Positions 8,609-19,179 are shown, counted from the stretch's first letter. The stretch: DNA of 28,726 nucleotides from Ustulina deusta (GCA_023159155.1 JAJNNX010000107.1:1-28726), one strand, 5' to 3'. A program made the numbers and translations. The notes: a model not told the origin generated them from the sequence alone.

Positions 8609-10582
8609 CTTACCAGCAACATAGGATTTGCAGAGCTTCCGCACGTCGCTGCCGAAGAGTGACTCTTGTAAACAGAGAAGGGCGATTCATTTGTATCAAT
8701 GGACAGTGGAAGAAAAAGATGGCGAATCCTGTTCTGGAAGTTTTCAGCGAAGTTAGGGTATCTTGAACTGGCGCCACCTTAAGAGGTTGGTAGGCGAGGG
8801 CCTGGCGTGGACGGCCATTATTAGTTGCGAAAACGTCCGGAGGGAGTCGACCAGACTTACCAACTATTTTCTCCTACGATGGGACTGTCTAGATCTTTAA
8901 TCAATTATTATGTTCGCTTCTGCATCAATCAACATCAACAGCCTCCCCACTTGTTGTGGTTTTTATATAACCCACATAATGAGAAACAAGACGACAAGAA
9001 AAGGGTTGGAGACAAAAGGGGGGACGAAAGTAAAAAACAATTAAAACAATCTATTGATACAAATGTGAAACATCCCCTGTACTGCGCCTTCCAATGCAAT
9101 CAATGCCTATCAGCGCAATGTTTACCCTGAATAGCTCAACGTAGTACTCATCACACTCAGCGCCTCATCTCGCAGTCCGGTCGGGCGGGAAAGAGTGGGC
9201 AGGCGGGGATTGTATGTTGCACAGTTAGTCTGTATAAATAAGTACTATTTATAGCTCATTAGAAGCGCCAAGCTGTCAAGGTACATACGATCAGCCTAAC
9301 CTAGGCATATCACAAAAACTAACCCAATCTGTCCTGCATACATTTTTGTGCATACTCTCATCTTGATGATCTCTATTATTTTGTTCTATTCTACTTCTCC
9401 CAAATTCAACGTTAGCTTTTTTTGCTATTTGCTCCTTGAGCTGAAAACCTCCAGCTAGATATAACTAGAGTGAAGTAACAAAGCGCTCATAACTAAAGGG
9501 AACACTGGGAATAGCGAGAATTACCGGTCTTTTGCTATAATACTAGCTTTAGAAGGTGAAAGGGAGTGTTTTTTCTATGTGGTTGGCGATAGGCCGTAAG
9601 CTCACAAGAGACAAATTCTATAGTTGGCAAGCTCTTTTTCAGCTACAATATAAGCGTCCCCTAACTATGCACAAGAGTAGAGAGAAATGTATAGGGAGGT
9701 ATCTTAGCTAGAAACACTCATTATCATATCTGGACATGACCCTGAGGCATATATAGCATGTTCATGGAGAGTAGGGGATAAGGTGCCGGATGGCTGGAGA
9801 GGGGCTTTTGTCAAGAGTCTCATCAGCAACTAAGTTAGCGGCATCCACTCGAACGCACGGTACCTAGAGCTCGGGTCGAGGACATATAGTGTAGGGATAT
9901 AGAAGAAAGGTAGATCGTAGAATTCAAAAGGGTGCAGGTTTCAGCTGGACATCACAATAGACCCTACTTTGCAATACTGCCTCTGTCACTCTGTATAACA
10001 TCCTTCCTGCCAGGTTCAGTGAGGGAATATGGGATTTGGCGCGACAAAGAACCGTCAGCAGGGCTGGAGAAGCAAGGCGATGTCGTGATGATGGCTACGA
10101 TGTGAATTGGTCGCTTGTTAGAGCGATCTACAATTACAAGAGGTAATATGTGACGAATTCATTGAAGAGATAGAAATCGAGGGGCGGCAGTTCGTAAGAA
10201 GTTACCAATCAGTTGAGGGACTAAACTAGGCTAGAGTTTCGGCGACCTTCGCGCCAACAGCCGTAACTTATGAATAGCCCTTTCTTCAAGCTTCTTTAAA
10301 CTGCAAATTACAAGCTATTTATAATTCGTTCCGGTTGCTAATCGACTAGTATATTAACCCAGTTTAGTAATATTAATATAAAGTTTGCTATTCCAGCTAT
10401 CTAGTTATCTATTAATCTATTCTACAAAATGCGGCTCTATGGAGCCCAACCTCGTTGGCATCGGCATGGGGTCTTGTGGATGTCGTCATCGTATGATGTT
10501 ATCTATTCATAAAGAGAATATCGTTGGGAGAACCTGCATAACATACTGCAGCGTTGGCGGGCGTTACAGAACCCGAAGCCGT
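8609..10582. other. Long intergenic region without a recognisable gene
   Basis: About 2 kb of ordinary to slightly AT-rich sequence. The longest open frame (8825-9130, plus) has no recognisable content and no supporting context. The sequence upstream of 8608 is the membrane-protein promoter. Purine-rich and pyrimidine-rich tracts occur at 8990-9050. The part from 10260 to 10430 is AT-rich (TTAATATTAATATAAAG) and could be a relic. I see no tRNA or repeats. Confidence 0.5.
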
Positions 10583-11995
10583 TTATGTGACGGAGGCATC
10601 TCCGTACAAGGCTCTCCCCCACGTCACACGAACGCTTCTGGCCTGCTGCGAAGCCGACATATCATTATCGCCAACGCCATCTTCTGATCTCCGATCGGTA
10701 TGTGGCGTGTCAAAAGATAGAGGCGATATCGTGGATGAAACAGATAGGCCACCACTGCTGCCGCCGTGCGGTACCCTTGTTTCATATTCCATTGATTCTG
10801 CGTGCTGGGTGTCGTCGCCGTGACATTGCTTAGCGCCCTCACATGGAAGCCGGCTCTCGTAATACCCGCTTCTAGACGGCCTGTATTCCGAGCAATCGCT
10901 TGAATAATCATATTCCTCTTCCCTGTCTCCTGTACCACAACTGTTATCGAAAGATTCCATGATCCGCTTAGCCGCCCGAGGCGTGGCGGCTTCGCGTTTC
11001 TTCGGCCTGATGTATGCGGGAGGCGGGAATATTTGACACCGCTCTGCGATATCATCACTGTAAAGCTCAGCTGTGTACTGCTCTGCCTTGTCGACATCGA
11101 AAAGCCGGACAGTATATTTGTGGTCGCCGCCGAGAAACCTGTAATTCGCGTCGCTTAGCACATGGAAGGCGAAACGCGCAAAGACGTGTTCGCGGTGAAT
11201 GCCGGCAGCACGCGCTGGGTAGGTTAGATGGTCGCGTTTTTTGGACAGTCGTTTACCGGCAAAGATGACTCGGAGGATAAGCTCTGGATGCAGTTCGACC
11301 CGGCTAGAGCGCTGGCCCCAGGGTTTTGAGCGCATCTGATTCATGCGAAAGTAGCGGGTGATGTCGAAGGACAAGCCTGAGACGGTCGTATCTCCCACGC
11401 CGTGGAGCCGGCAGTACTTCTCCATCTGGTTACTCTCATACCATGATCTGTGAGTGAAAGGCGCGACCAAGGCAAAAAGGGTGTGTTGGAAACAAGTCGT
11501 GTAGCCCTCACCCTCGCCCTCGCCTTTAGCAGCGTCGTTGTCGTTCCCGGGAACGGTGGAGAGCCTTTCCCACCTCGGGGGAAGTGCACCGTGGGGGAAG
11601 CGCCAGTGGTCGAAGCTCGGCACGACGGGATAGCGGTAGCTGGGGTTGTCAACAACAAAGTAGTAGGTGTAGTCGCCGCTGGCACGAAGCAACCCGTCGC
11701 TGGGCCGCTCAACCGTGATCCACCGGACCGGTTGATCGCGTTCCTCGCACCTCATGGCGAAGTACGCGCCATCGTCCCAGCGGTTGCAGGCAACGATACC
11801 GCAGGCGGCTTTCGCCGTATCGTACTCGATCCCTCTGACTTTGTGCGCGCCGGCGCGGTCGTCCCAGACGTAATCGACGGCAGCCAGGGTGAGCAGTGGA
11901 GGCGCCGGGTAGGGATAGGCTGGGTGGAAGAAGGCAACGAACTTGCGGCCACCGACGGCCCGCGGGGAGAAGGAGCCCTGTCTGGATGGAGGCAT
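10583..11995 (-). CDS. Hypothetical protein, faintly HNH-nuclease-family-like
   Basis: A single clean frame of 470 codons from the first in-frame ATG (11993-11995, MPPSRQGSF); the frame is open further upstream but only with non-ATG starts. The region is GC-rich with strong coding character. Residues 25-75 include VDYVWDDRAGAHKVRG and YFAMRCEERD. The central part reads PFTHRSWYESNQMEKYC and later GIHREHVFARFAFHVL. These recall the HLVP..E..WF..N.M..YC and FLFARFA segments of the large fungal HNH_2-type family, but the HNH His/Asn positions are not recognisable, so any relative is catalytically degenerate or merely similar. An acidic GEGEGEG tract comes from a CCTCGC microsatellite (near 11506-11528). 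The last 130 residues are disordered, acidic/Ser/Tyr-rich. No signal peptide or membrane segment. Function unknown. Confidence 0.65.
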   Translation of the reverse strand: MPPSRQGSFSPRAVGGRKFVAFFHPAYPYPAPPLLTLAAVDYVWDDRAGAHKVRGIEYDTAKAACGIVACNRWDDGAYFAMRCEERDQPVRWITVERPSDGLLRASGDYTYYFVVDNPSYRYPVVPSFDHWRFPHGALPPRWERLSTVPGNDNDAAKGEGEGEGYTTCFQHTLFALVAPFTHRSWYESNQMEKYCRLHGVGDTTVSGLSFDITRYFRMNQMRSKPWGQRSSRVELHPELILRVIFAGKRLSKKRDHLTYPARAAGIHREHVFARFAFHVLSDANYRFLGGDHKYTVRLFDVDKAEQYTAELYSDDIAERCQIFPPPAYIRPKKREAATPRAAKRIMESFDNSCGTGDREEEYDYSSDCSEYRPSRSGYYESRLPCEGAKQCHGDDTQHAESMEYETRVPHGGSSGGLSVSSTISPLSFDTPHTDRRSEDGVGDNDMSASQQARSVRVTWGRALYGDASVT

Positions 11996-12942
11996 TGGAG
12001 GGTTGCGTCGCGGGTCATTGCCTCGGCGGAGACGGGGGTAACGAGTCCACGCACCTCCAGTAGATTTAAGTTCAGAGCAAATAAACAGTGTGCGTAAGTA
12101 AGTAAATAAAGGTGAGACTGTCAAGGGATGGATGCTAGGTGGGGGTGCGCTAGGAGTGGCCCTAGGGGCAGATCCCCCGAGTCAGCCCTACAATCTGCAG
12201 GAAGGAGCCTATGGAGCCGGCCGTATGGAGCCTAGGAGATACCCATAACCCAAGCGTTGTGGGGGGGATAAAACTCATAGACCCTCTTAAAAATACGCAG
12301 GGAGGCAGTAAACAGTGCTGCACAATCTCTTGGCACAGTTTCCGGCAGATTGGCTACCCCATGACCTATCTAACCCGTCTAACTCGCGAAACCCACACCA
12401 AGCAATCTGGAACTACGCTGCCGTCTGCTATGATTTCCTCAAAGGAGTAATTCATTACACACAAATCCACGGCATAGCGTAAAGAAAATCCTTCTACGTT
12501 CATAAAGACGTGTTGCAAGCATCGCTACTCGTGGCCCTCACATCCGATCTAACGCGCTACGCTCCGAAAGAGAATGCTACAGAAGAGAGGAGAATCAAGA
12601 AAAAAGGGCCAAAAGGACCAACGTACAACACCGAGGATTCACCCATGGTCGCCGACCCAACTACTGATTCGGCGATCATAAGAACTAGATCTCAGAGCCA
12701 TGTAGCGTCCGGAATACTGTTGTTGAAGTTGAGAGTTGCTGTTTGACGAATTCTAAGGCAGCGTGAAGCTTCGTGGACGGATGTTTCGATCTGGAGAACC
12801 CCAGGCAGGACCCGCGACGGCAAGAGGTTTTAAAACGGTAGTTATAACGGTTTGCTAGACGTGCTGATCTGCCCGTTCTGACAACAAAGTGCCATAGCTA
12901 ACCCTTTGTTTCGCTCCGTTAAAAATGAGGGCAATTATCAGC
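11996..12942. other. Intergenic region without a recognisable gene
   Basis: The first part is the promoter of the minus-strand hypothetical gene. A small repeat cluster at about 12202-12237 has three close copies of (T/A)GGAGCC separated by TAT and GGCCGTA. Short open frames at 12211-12450 and 12510-12746 show no family resemblance. Nothing else is supported. Confidence 0.5.
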
Positions 12943-13376
12943 TCAAGGGATGCCGAGGGCGGCTAACTCGCGATGGTGGGGTGTTGCGTGGCCGTTTCGG
13001 AGCCGATGATGGGTAGCCATTCCCGTCATATATCCCCAGGGTATTACCCCGAAACCGAGCCTATAGCCTTGCGCTGCGTGGTAGACACATCGTCGGCACG
13101 ACAAGCCCTGGTGAAGTTCAGCGCTAGCATATTGAGCCCGACCTTGCTGCAGTCATACGCTCGAGTGGCGAAATTGTAGAATGCCGTTTCGGGAGTTATA
13201 ACCATCTGAACAGATCCAAGAGCCAATGACACACAGACGATTCTCGCCGTCTCGGCTTTGCGCAAAACGTGAAATCCAGCCAGACGCGGAAGGCTGAGTT
13301 TCAGTATGCTGCCAGAATTAGACGGGTGTGATATAAAAGATACAGGCTCGTCGCCATGATGAAACGATGCTCTCAT
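12943..13376 (-). pseudogene. Short-chain dehydrogenase/reductase relic, N-terminus missing
   Basis: The translation shows the middle of a classical SDR: PRLAGFHVLRKAETARIVCVS, with the catalytic-site Ser strand, then YNFATRAYDCSKVGLNMLA, the YxxxK-type active site as YDCSK. A different frame downstream (VIPWGYMTGMATHH, near 13010-13050) resembles the PG-[YF]-x-T segment that follows in SDRs, so there is a frame break around 13050-13085. The Rossmann nucleotide-binding half (GxxxGxG, NNAG) is absent: upstream of about 13340 the sequence gives way to the 5' region of the divergent Fe-ADH gene. No start codon of a full gene remains. It probably once formed a divergent pair with 13454-14731. I consider it non-functional. 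Confidence 0.7.
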
Positions 13377-13453
13377 TTCTTATATATACCTGGCTCATCT
13401 TTCCGACTAGACAACAGCTTTACATGAGATATATATCCACCTTGAAAGACAGG

Positions 13454-14731
13454 ATGTCCTCAGCATACTTCAAGCCTGGGTCCAATGGCGAGGTTTTTCG
13501 CGCATCTTACCCGGATCTTGAGCCAGCCCGCCGCCCACACACCATGGTCTCCTACGGCCTGCCATACTAACAGGCCTGCAAGAAACACGTCGACGGCTTT
13601 CTCAATGCACACCGAGTCTACATCATAGCGTCGAAAAGCCTGTCAGAACAGACACAATGTCCTGCAAAGCTTGAAGCAACACTCGGAGAGAAGCACGTTG
13701 GTACCTGGATAGGTGTGAAGCCACACTCACCCTACGATGGCCTCGTGGAGATTATGCAAGATGCCAAGGTCAAGAAAGCCGACTGTCTCGTTACGCTCGG
13801 GGGCGGTAGTTTAGCCGACGGCGCAAAACTCATCGCCTATTCCCTAGAAAACGGTGTTGATACCGTAGACGACCTGATCAACCTTTCGGAGCCTTTCATC
13901 GAGAGGCCGGAAGAAGCATCTGCTGGCATCGGCAGGGCGCCCAGTATCCCGCTAGTGTTTATACCTACGACGCTTTCAGGAGGAGAGTACTCTAGGTTTG
14001 CTGGTTGCACGAACCCACGCAATCACATGAAGGTGCAGTTCATGCACCCTGGGATGTACGCAAAGTTGGTGATCCTAGACCCTGACCTGTGCCGGACCAC
14101 CCCTGACTGGGTCTGGAGGAGCACGGGAGTACGCGCCATCGATCATTGTGTGGAGACTCTTTGTGCCACTCATCCGAGTCCCGAGAGCAACATAGTGGCT
14201 GAGCGCAGTCTCAAGCGCCTGATCCGGTCGCTCCTCCTCTACGCCAAGAACCCTGACGATCTAGGTGCGCGCCTCGAGTCACAGCTCGCGTGCAAGGACG
14301 CCACGATCGGCGTCATGTATTCGACCTATCCTGGCGCATCCCACGGCATTGGGCACAACCTAGGTCCACTCGGCGTTGGTCATGGCCAGACATCGTGCGT
14401 CTTGTTGCCTAGCGTCATGAAGTATAACGCACGTGTGAATGGTGACACCCAGAAGAAGATCGCAGATATCATCTGGTCCGAGGAAGAAATAGCCAATATC
14501 CTCAAGAGGCATGGTTTAGCGAAGGCGGAAAGTGATCTGGGTGACGCACTCAGGGCCATTTTCAACGAACTAGGCATGCCGAAGAGCTTGAAGGACGTCG
14601 ACGTAGGGAGAGACAAGTGGGCTCAGTTGGCGGAGAACAGTCTCGAGGATAAGTGCTGCAAGGCGAATCCCGTGCCGCTGACGCGGAAGGAGCAGGTCCT
14701 GGAAATTCTAGAAATGTGCTCTGGGGAATGA
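13454..14731 (+). pseudogene. Fe-ADH / maleylacetate-reductase-like dehydrogenase with one in-frame stop
   Basis: From the ATG (MSSAYFKPG) to the stop the frame is 425 codons, the normal length for fungal members of the iron-containing alcohol dehydrogenase superfamily. It is open except for TAA at codon 39 (13568-13570) within SYGLPY*QACKKHV, where the family has an ordinary residue. Seen in the sequence: nucleotide-binding GGGSLADGAK (116-125), IPTTLSGGEYS, STGVRAIDHCVE (225-236) and GASHGIGHNLGPLGVGHG with His 297, 301 and 310. The first position of the usual DxxxH metal motif is Arg227, which points to the maleylacetate-reductase-like branch rather than a strictly metal-dependent ADH. Such enzymes reduce maleylacetate in ring-cleavage catabolism or act on related aldehydes/ketones with NAD(P)H. 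The stop may be CAA to TAA. Readthrough, a sequencing error or a recent pseudogene are the options; initiation downstream of the stop would lose part of the cofactor domain. Confidence 0.8.
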
Positions 14732-14873
14732 AAGATGAGGTAATTCGGACATAAGCAGAAAGAGGGCGCGTTGAGATGGCTTGGGCAGCTTTCTTTTGTG
14801 GCTATAATTCTAGCAATATTAGGAACTCGGCACGAAAGCCTGTGCTGACTCATTATACCGACCGGCTATAGCG

Positions 14874-14946
14874 GTGCGGCGACCCCGCAGGTTCCACCAT
14901 CCCTTGTAGCCGCCGGGCCTCCGTTTTATTATCAGCATTGCCTTGT
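14874..14946 (+). repeat. Short dispersed repeat, unmutated-looking copy
   Basis: It begins GTGCGGCG and contains TTGTAGCCGCCGGGCCTCC followed by TTTTATTATCAGCATTGCC. It aligns with 15021-15086, where many of its C and G bases are T and A. Confidence 0.55.
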
Positions 14947-15020
14947 TTTTAGCGAATGAATTATAAATGGGTGGAACGAAGGGTTTCTTATCGCTTAAAA
15001 AAGTATAGTAAAATTTTTAG

Positions 15021-15086
15021 GTGCGGCGGTTTTGCTTTTCTTTGTAGCTACTAGGCCTTTGTTTTACTATCGGCGCATTACCTTTC
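15021..15086 (+). repeat. Short dispersed repeat, RIP-like mutated copy
   Basis: It begins GTGCGGCG and contains TTGTAGCTACTAGGCCTTT followed by GTTTTACTATCGGCGCATTACC. Against 14874-14946, most aligned differences are transitions, C to T and G to A (for example GCCGCCGGG against GCTACTAGG). It is also about 10 nt shorter after GTGCGGCG. Confidence 0.55.
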
Positions 15087-15213
15087 CTTAATCACTGTAT
15101 TAAGAAAAATAAAATAGTTTAAAGTAACTATACTACTTTTAAAAAAAAAAGCACTTTAAGCTTATTAGCTACCTAGATAATCTTTTAATAAAACTGCTAA
15201 AACAACCCGCTGT

Positions 15214-18200
15214 TTAGCGTCTTGCACGTTCATATAATTGCAACAAGGAATCGCGTTCAGTGATAGGAATGTTCCCTTCCGTATCAACCCCTACTCTCCT
15301 GGCGCCTGAGACACCCATCATTTCCCCGAACGTGTATTTGTCGCATGGTGGCTGTGTGCGAGTGAAGTTCGACACGACCATATTCTGTATTAATTGTGAG
15401 TCGCATATATAATAGGCAGTCCCGGCAATTGTCCGAACGTCTGCTGGAAACGGCGGCCACGGGACAAAGAACGAACCCAAGATGATGAGCACCATAGCCG
15501 CCATGATCCCGACAGGAATCCAAGTACTGACAACTGCAGCTCGATATCAGCTAAGGTTGCTCAGACAAGATGAAGAGAAGTTCATGGAATTAACTATACA
15601 ACCACGTGTGATGGGTAGAAGTAGATGTTGAATAATTGAATACGTACGGTGAACGTTCAGAGTTTGCGTCACTTGGTAAGGAACGTTGCTAAGAAGAATA
15701 GGCAAGAATTCACATAAAACGCCAAATGAAGATACGAGACTCATATAAGGATCGCGTTCCAGGACAGCCGAGACAAGACCGGAGAAATAATTGGTGGGTG
15801 GGGATATCTCTATCGAGTGCTGAGCCGTCCGAGGGGATCTGGCCATCCGCCTGTACGCGCTGAGGTGCGCCACCGCTGAAGACACTTGGAGTGAGCTTAA
15901 TTATCTCAGACAGTGAGAGTTCTCTAGATTTATTCCTCACCTGTATGAAGCTCATTCCATGCAAATGTGATGATGACGCCGAAGACAGTGAAGAGCAGAC
16001 CAACGGCAAAGGACTCGCTATCGAGGAAGAGCTCGAAGGGATGGGACGTTCGTGGACTATTGTAATACCCTGTCAGAGCTATCACGCCCGACAGGAACAG
16101 AAGGGTGATGATGCGCCCTATGATGCTCAATGCGAAAAACGGCTGCACACTTCCTCGTCTCCTCGGGCCGATTTTCTTGAACCTCCTTGTAAAGCCGTAG
16201 CAAGAACCAAACAATGGCACGTGTCCCTTTACCACACCAGGCTTTCCCTGTCTACAGACCACAATACCATAGTGCATCTTGCCCGCAACGACGAAGTGGT
16301 CTAGCTTGAAAGCGTACGACTCCAGCTCGCGCTGTACCACGGCATTGGCCAGCTTTGTGCCCCTCGTAGGTAGCGCGAGGAGGACCTCGCGAATATCTGG
16401 GTGGCCGAGGAGCGAAGCAGTGCCTGCGATGCTCCAGGGGCTATTTTCGACGCCGGATTGCCACTTTCGTAGAAGTAAGAGCGTCAGAACTATCAGCGCC
16501 GCTATGGAGAAGAAAAAGGCTTGCGTGATACGTGCTCCGAGGACCGCTACCCCGATAGTATAGGCACAGTTGCTCGCGGAACCTTTTCCCTCGTAACAAC
16601 TTCCGTGCAGGACGAGCACGAACACCTGGGATGAAAAGGTCGTTGCAAAACCCGAAAGAACAACCATGACGGTCGTTAGAAGTGTTAACGGCCAGCGACC
16701 TCTGAAGAGAAGGCCGACGTCTTGAATCATACTGTGCAGGCTCCCGGCTTCTCGACACAGCGAATATGTCGCCGTCGTGCCGCCAGAACTCGCCAACTCA
16801 TGGAACGGCTGCAGGCGCTGGGCGTTGAGGTCTATTATTCTGATGGGAATCGAGAGCACCGTGGCTACAAGGATTGCCGCAAACGTCCCAAGGAAGTAGT
16901 CCGCCTCGGAGATGAAAAAGAATTCCGTGGAAGTGGCTGAGCTCTCCCCAGGCTCACTCGGAGGCGTGGATGTGGTGTTCTGCCACCCTGTTGTATTGCT
17001 TGGCATCGAGCTTGTTGGAAGTGGCGACAGCGGGACCACAGTTAGGGTCTGCGTTGGTGATCCTTTGGCGTTCGTTATTGTTACCAGCCTTGATGTGACA
17101 GGCACAGCAAGCGTGGCGGTATCCGTTGGCTCGCCGCTCTGGTCGGTGAGTGTAGATACGATCAATGTCAGTTCGGCGACCAGAGTTACAGTTGCCGTCG
17201 GGGTGCCGCTTGCGTCTGAGAGAGTTTCTACGACCGAGCTGTACATATTCAACGTTGTGGTCACCGTCGGCGTGCCGTTCGAATCGGTAAGCGTAGAGGT
17301 GACCGGCGGGGGGGCGATTGCTAGCGTTATCGTCGAGGTTGGAATGCCGGAGGAGACCTGCACGATTACGACGATAGGTGTGTCGGAAGATGTCTTCGGC
17401 AATTCTGTCCCTGATGACCTGGTCGATTCCTCAGGCTTCTTGCCGGTCGAACTTGTGGTTGAATGATCGAGTGTAGTACTACGGAGAGAATGAGGGACCG
17501 GAAAACTTGCAGAAAGCCCTGACGAATGAACAGTTTGGCTAGAGGCTGATGATATTGTCCAAAATGTTGATGGCAGGCTTGAAAAGCTATTAGTGGCGGT
17601 AACAGGCACGCTCCTCGACAAACTGGAACTTTCAGAGAGAGTGATAGTCAATGTGGAATGAGGTTGATCATTGCTAGTGCTTGGGGGCGTTGAGGCTGTA
17701 GAAGTCTGACTACTCGAGTCTGAGGTAATTACAATGGTCTGTGTCGGTGTCGTTGTAGGTTCACCAGACGGGGCAGGACGAGAGGAGAATGTAACAGGAA
17801 CTCTTCCTAAGGAGCCCCATGCCGAATTTGACGGGATTCTCGGCTGTAAAGGCCATAGATGTTGGCCATACTCACGCAGCGGTCTCTCCGATGTCCTCTC
17901 TGTTAATGGGCTTGGAGACAACCTGGTCCCATCACTGTTAAAGGTATTTGAGCCCTTTCCATCATAGCCTCTCGAGAAAAGAGTGAGGCCAGTTTCTTTT
18001 ACGGGAAGTTTGTGAATCGCCAACTCGATGAGCCCACCAAAAGTGGCGAAAAGGATTCCCAGGCCAGTCAAGAACCACCACTTTACTACAGGGAGGCATA
18101 TCAGTCTCAACACTACCAAATACAATAGGGATGCCCGGGGCAACCTTTGGGGAAATAAAGTCAATGATTGCGGCGACTCACAGACGATAGGCCGGTAATC

Positions 18201-18341
18201 CGGCACACTGGTAGATGGTTTTTCATCGTCGCTTGACTGTTCGTCAAGACGATCTGTTGAGCTATGTTCGTTGTAGGTACCGTACCGGGTAGACCTCAAC
18301 GAACCAGCGGAGTTAAGAAACGAAGTTCCCTCGGAACTCAT
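15214..18341 (-). CDS. DUF3433-family multi-pass membrane protein
   Basis: Three exons (15941-18341, 15648-15875, 15214-15533) give 982 residues. The ATG at 18341 opens a Ser-rich cytosolic-type N-terminus; residues 71-107 form the first hydrophobic segment(s). Residues 170-480 are a long Ser/Thr/Pro-rich domain holding about five degenerate 24-residue units (325-435; e.g. TSTLTDSNGTPTVTTTL, STLTDQSGEPTDTATL), likely O-glycosylated and exposed. After a helix at 481-500 comes QRLQPFHELAS, a DUF3433 signature. More helices lie near 551-570, 597-625, 735-760 and 776-796. Exons 2 and 3 supply AYRRMARSPRTAQHSI, SPPTNYFSGLVSA and two further hydrophobic segments, which also match the family pattern. 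DUF3433 proteins are fungus-specific, with unknown molecular function and probably a plasma-membrane/cell-wall location. The gene reads cleanly apart from introns and is probably functional. Confidence 0.88.
15534..15647 (-). other. Intron 2 of the DUF3433 gene (114 nt)
   Basis: The donor is GTACGT and the acceptor CTGCAG on the minus strand, with a branch-point-like GCTGAT about 10 nt upstream of the acceptor. Removal joins C to TT and reads NVH-L-VSTWIPVGIMAA, continuing a membrane helix. Confidence 0.75.
15876..15940 (-). other. Intron 1 of the DUF3433 gene (65 nt)
   Basis: The donor is GTGAGG and the acceptor CTTCAG on the minus strand. Removal joins G to CG (Ala) and connects ELHT to AVAHLSAYRRMA, restoring the DUF3433 pattern. 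Confidence 0.85.
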
Positions 18342-19179
18342 GGATTAACTACGAGGGTTGTAGGGTGATGAGATGGATCAGTTGGCGTGAATGTGAATCG
18401 CGTTACAGAGTTTAGGAGTATGTAACGGAGAGGTGGAAGATACGTAGTACCTAGTGACGGAACACCTATATCGAGTAGAAACGAAGATTGGACGTCGAAT
18501 TGACAACCTGTTTCTCATCTTGACAGAGGATTCTACCTAACTATATGGTTCACTGTGAAACGAGAGCACTTATTTTGGGAATCTTCATGGCGCGAAGCTC
18601 TTTCAATCCTCTGGCCCCCAATATGCAGGGGCTAAGTCCCATGTGCAGAGTGTTCTTATCTCACCAATAGGGCCGTCAGCGATCGAGGTCAGCTCAAAAT
18701 AAAGTCCTATATGCAGGGGCCAAGGCCTATGTGCAGAGTGTTCTTATCTCAGCTCATGCCTCTGAATTTAGTCCTCTGGCTGCATAATAGAACCTCAGAC
18801 TTGATTTGAATGGGAGCCTGGCGTCTGTTGTAAAGAATGGGTCTGAAGTCTCTCATCGTTTCTGAATTTTGCCACTGAGACCATACCAGCGTGTAAGGGT
18901 ATAAAACGGACTGAGCTATGTACTGCGGGTTTGTGTGGGGCCTTGCGCGAAAGCTACAGCGCCCGGCAAGATACAGGGACTCCAATTTCGGATGCCAGAA
19001 CCTCCAGTGCTGGAGGCTTCTATACCAACACTTCAACATTTATATGCAATGTTGGTGTATGGAGGACACTTCAACCGGCAAAGCTGGCATTATATCATTC
19101 TCAGGCCCCAGGACAACACTCGCTTAGTGTTCATAGTCTGACACTGTCAATTCACTTACAAAACATTGTATTTCTCGCT
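18342..19179. other. Upstream region of the DUF3433 gene
   Basis: This is probably the DUF3433 promoter (18342 to about 18600) followed by non-coding sequence with a pair of 43-bp direct repeats, listed separately. Open frames at 18749-19344 are short, overlap each other and show no family resemblance. The 3' remnant of the ligase relic could extend into 19000-19180, but I cannot recognise it there. Confidence 0.5.
18621..18751 (+). repeat. Two 43-bp direct repeats spaced 88 bp apart
   Basis: Copy 1 (18621-18663) and copy 2 (18709-18751) both start ATATGCAGGGGC and end ATGTGCAGAGTGTTCTTATC followed by TCA. They differ only in the middle (TAAGTCCC against CAAGGCCT). They lie about 300-400 bp upstream of the DUF3433 start. 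CCTCTGGC also occurs beside each copy (18608 and near 18773). Confidence 0.8.

Larger units (their letters stand above)
14732..15213. other. Intergenic region between the convergent Fe-ADH and DUF3433 genes
   Basis: Composition drops towards AT-rich from about 14950. It contains the pair of related short repeats listed separately. There are A/T runs (15110-15150), and no gene is seen. Confidence 0.5.

Noticed and set aside
8825..9130. 101-codon open frame on the plus strand
   Set aside because: No family resemblance, low-complexity stretches and no splice or promoter context.
11450..12097. 215-codon open frame on the plus strand
   Set aside because: Antisense shadow of the GC-rich hypothetical gene at 10583-11995.
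12211..12746. Two short plus-strand open frames upstream of the SDR relic
   Set aside because: No recognisable motifs and no codon-level signal that I can see; treated as intergenic.
16912..17466. 184-codon Val/Ser-rich open frame on the plus strand
   Set aside because: Antisense to the Ser/Thr repeat region of the DUF3433 gene; the repetitive composition makes the opposite strand open by chance.
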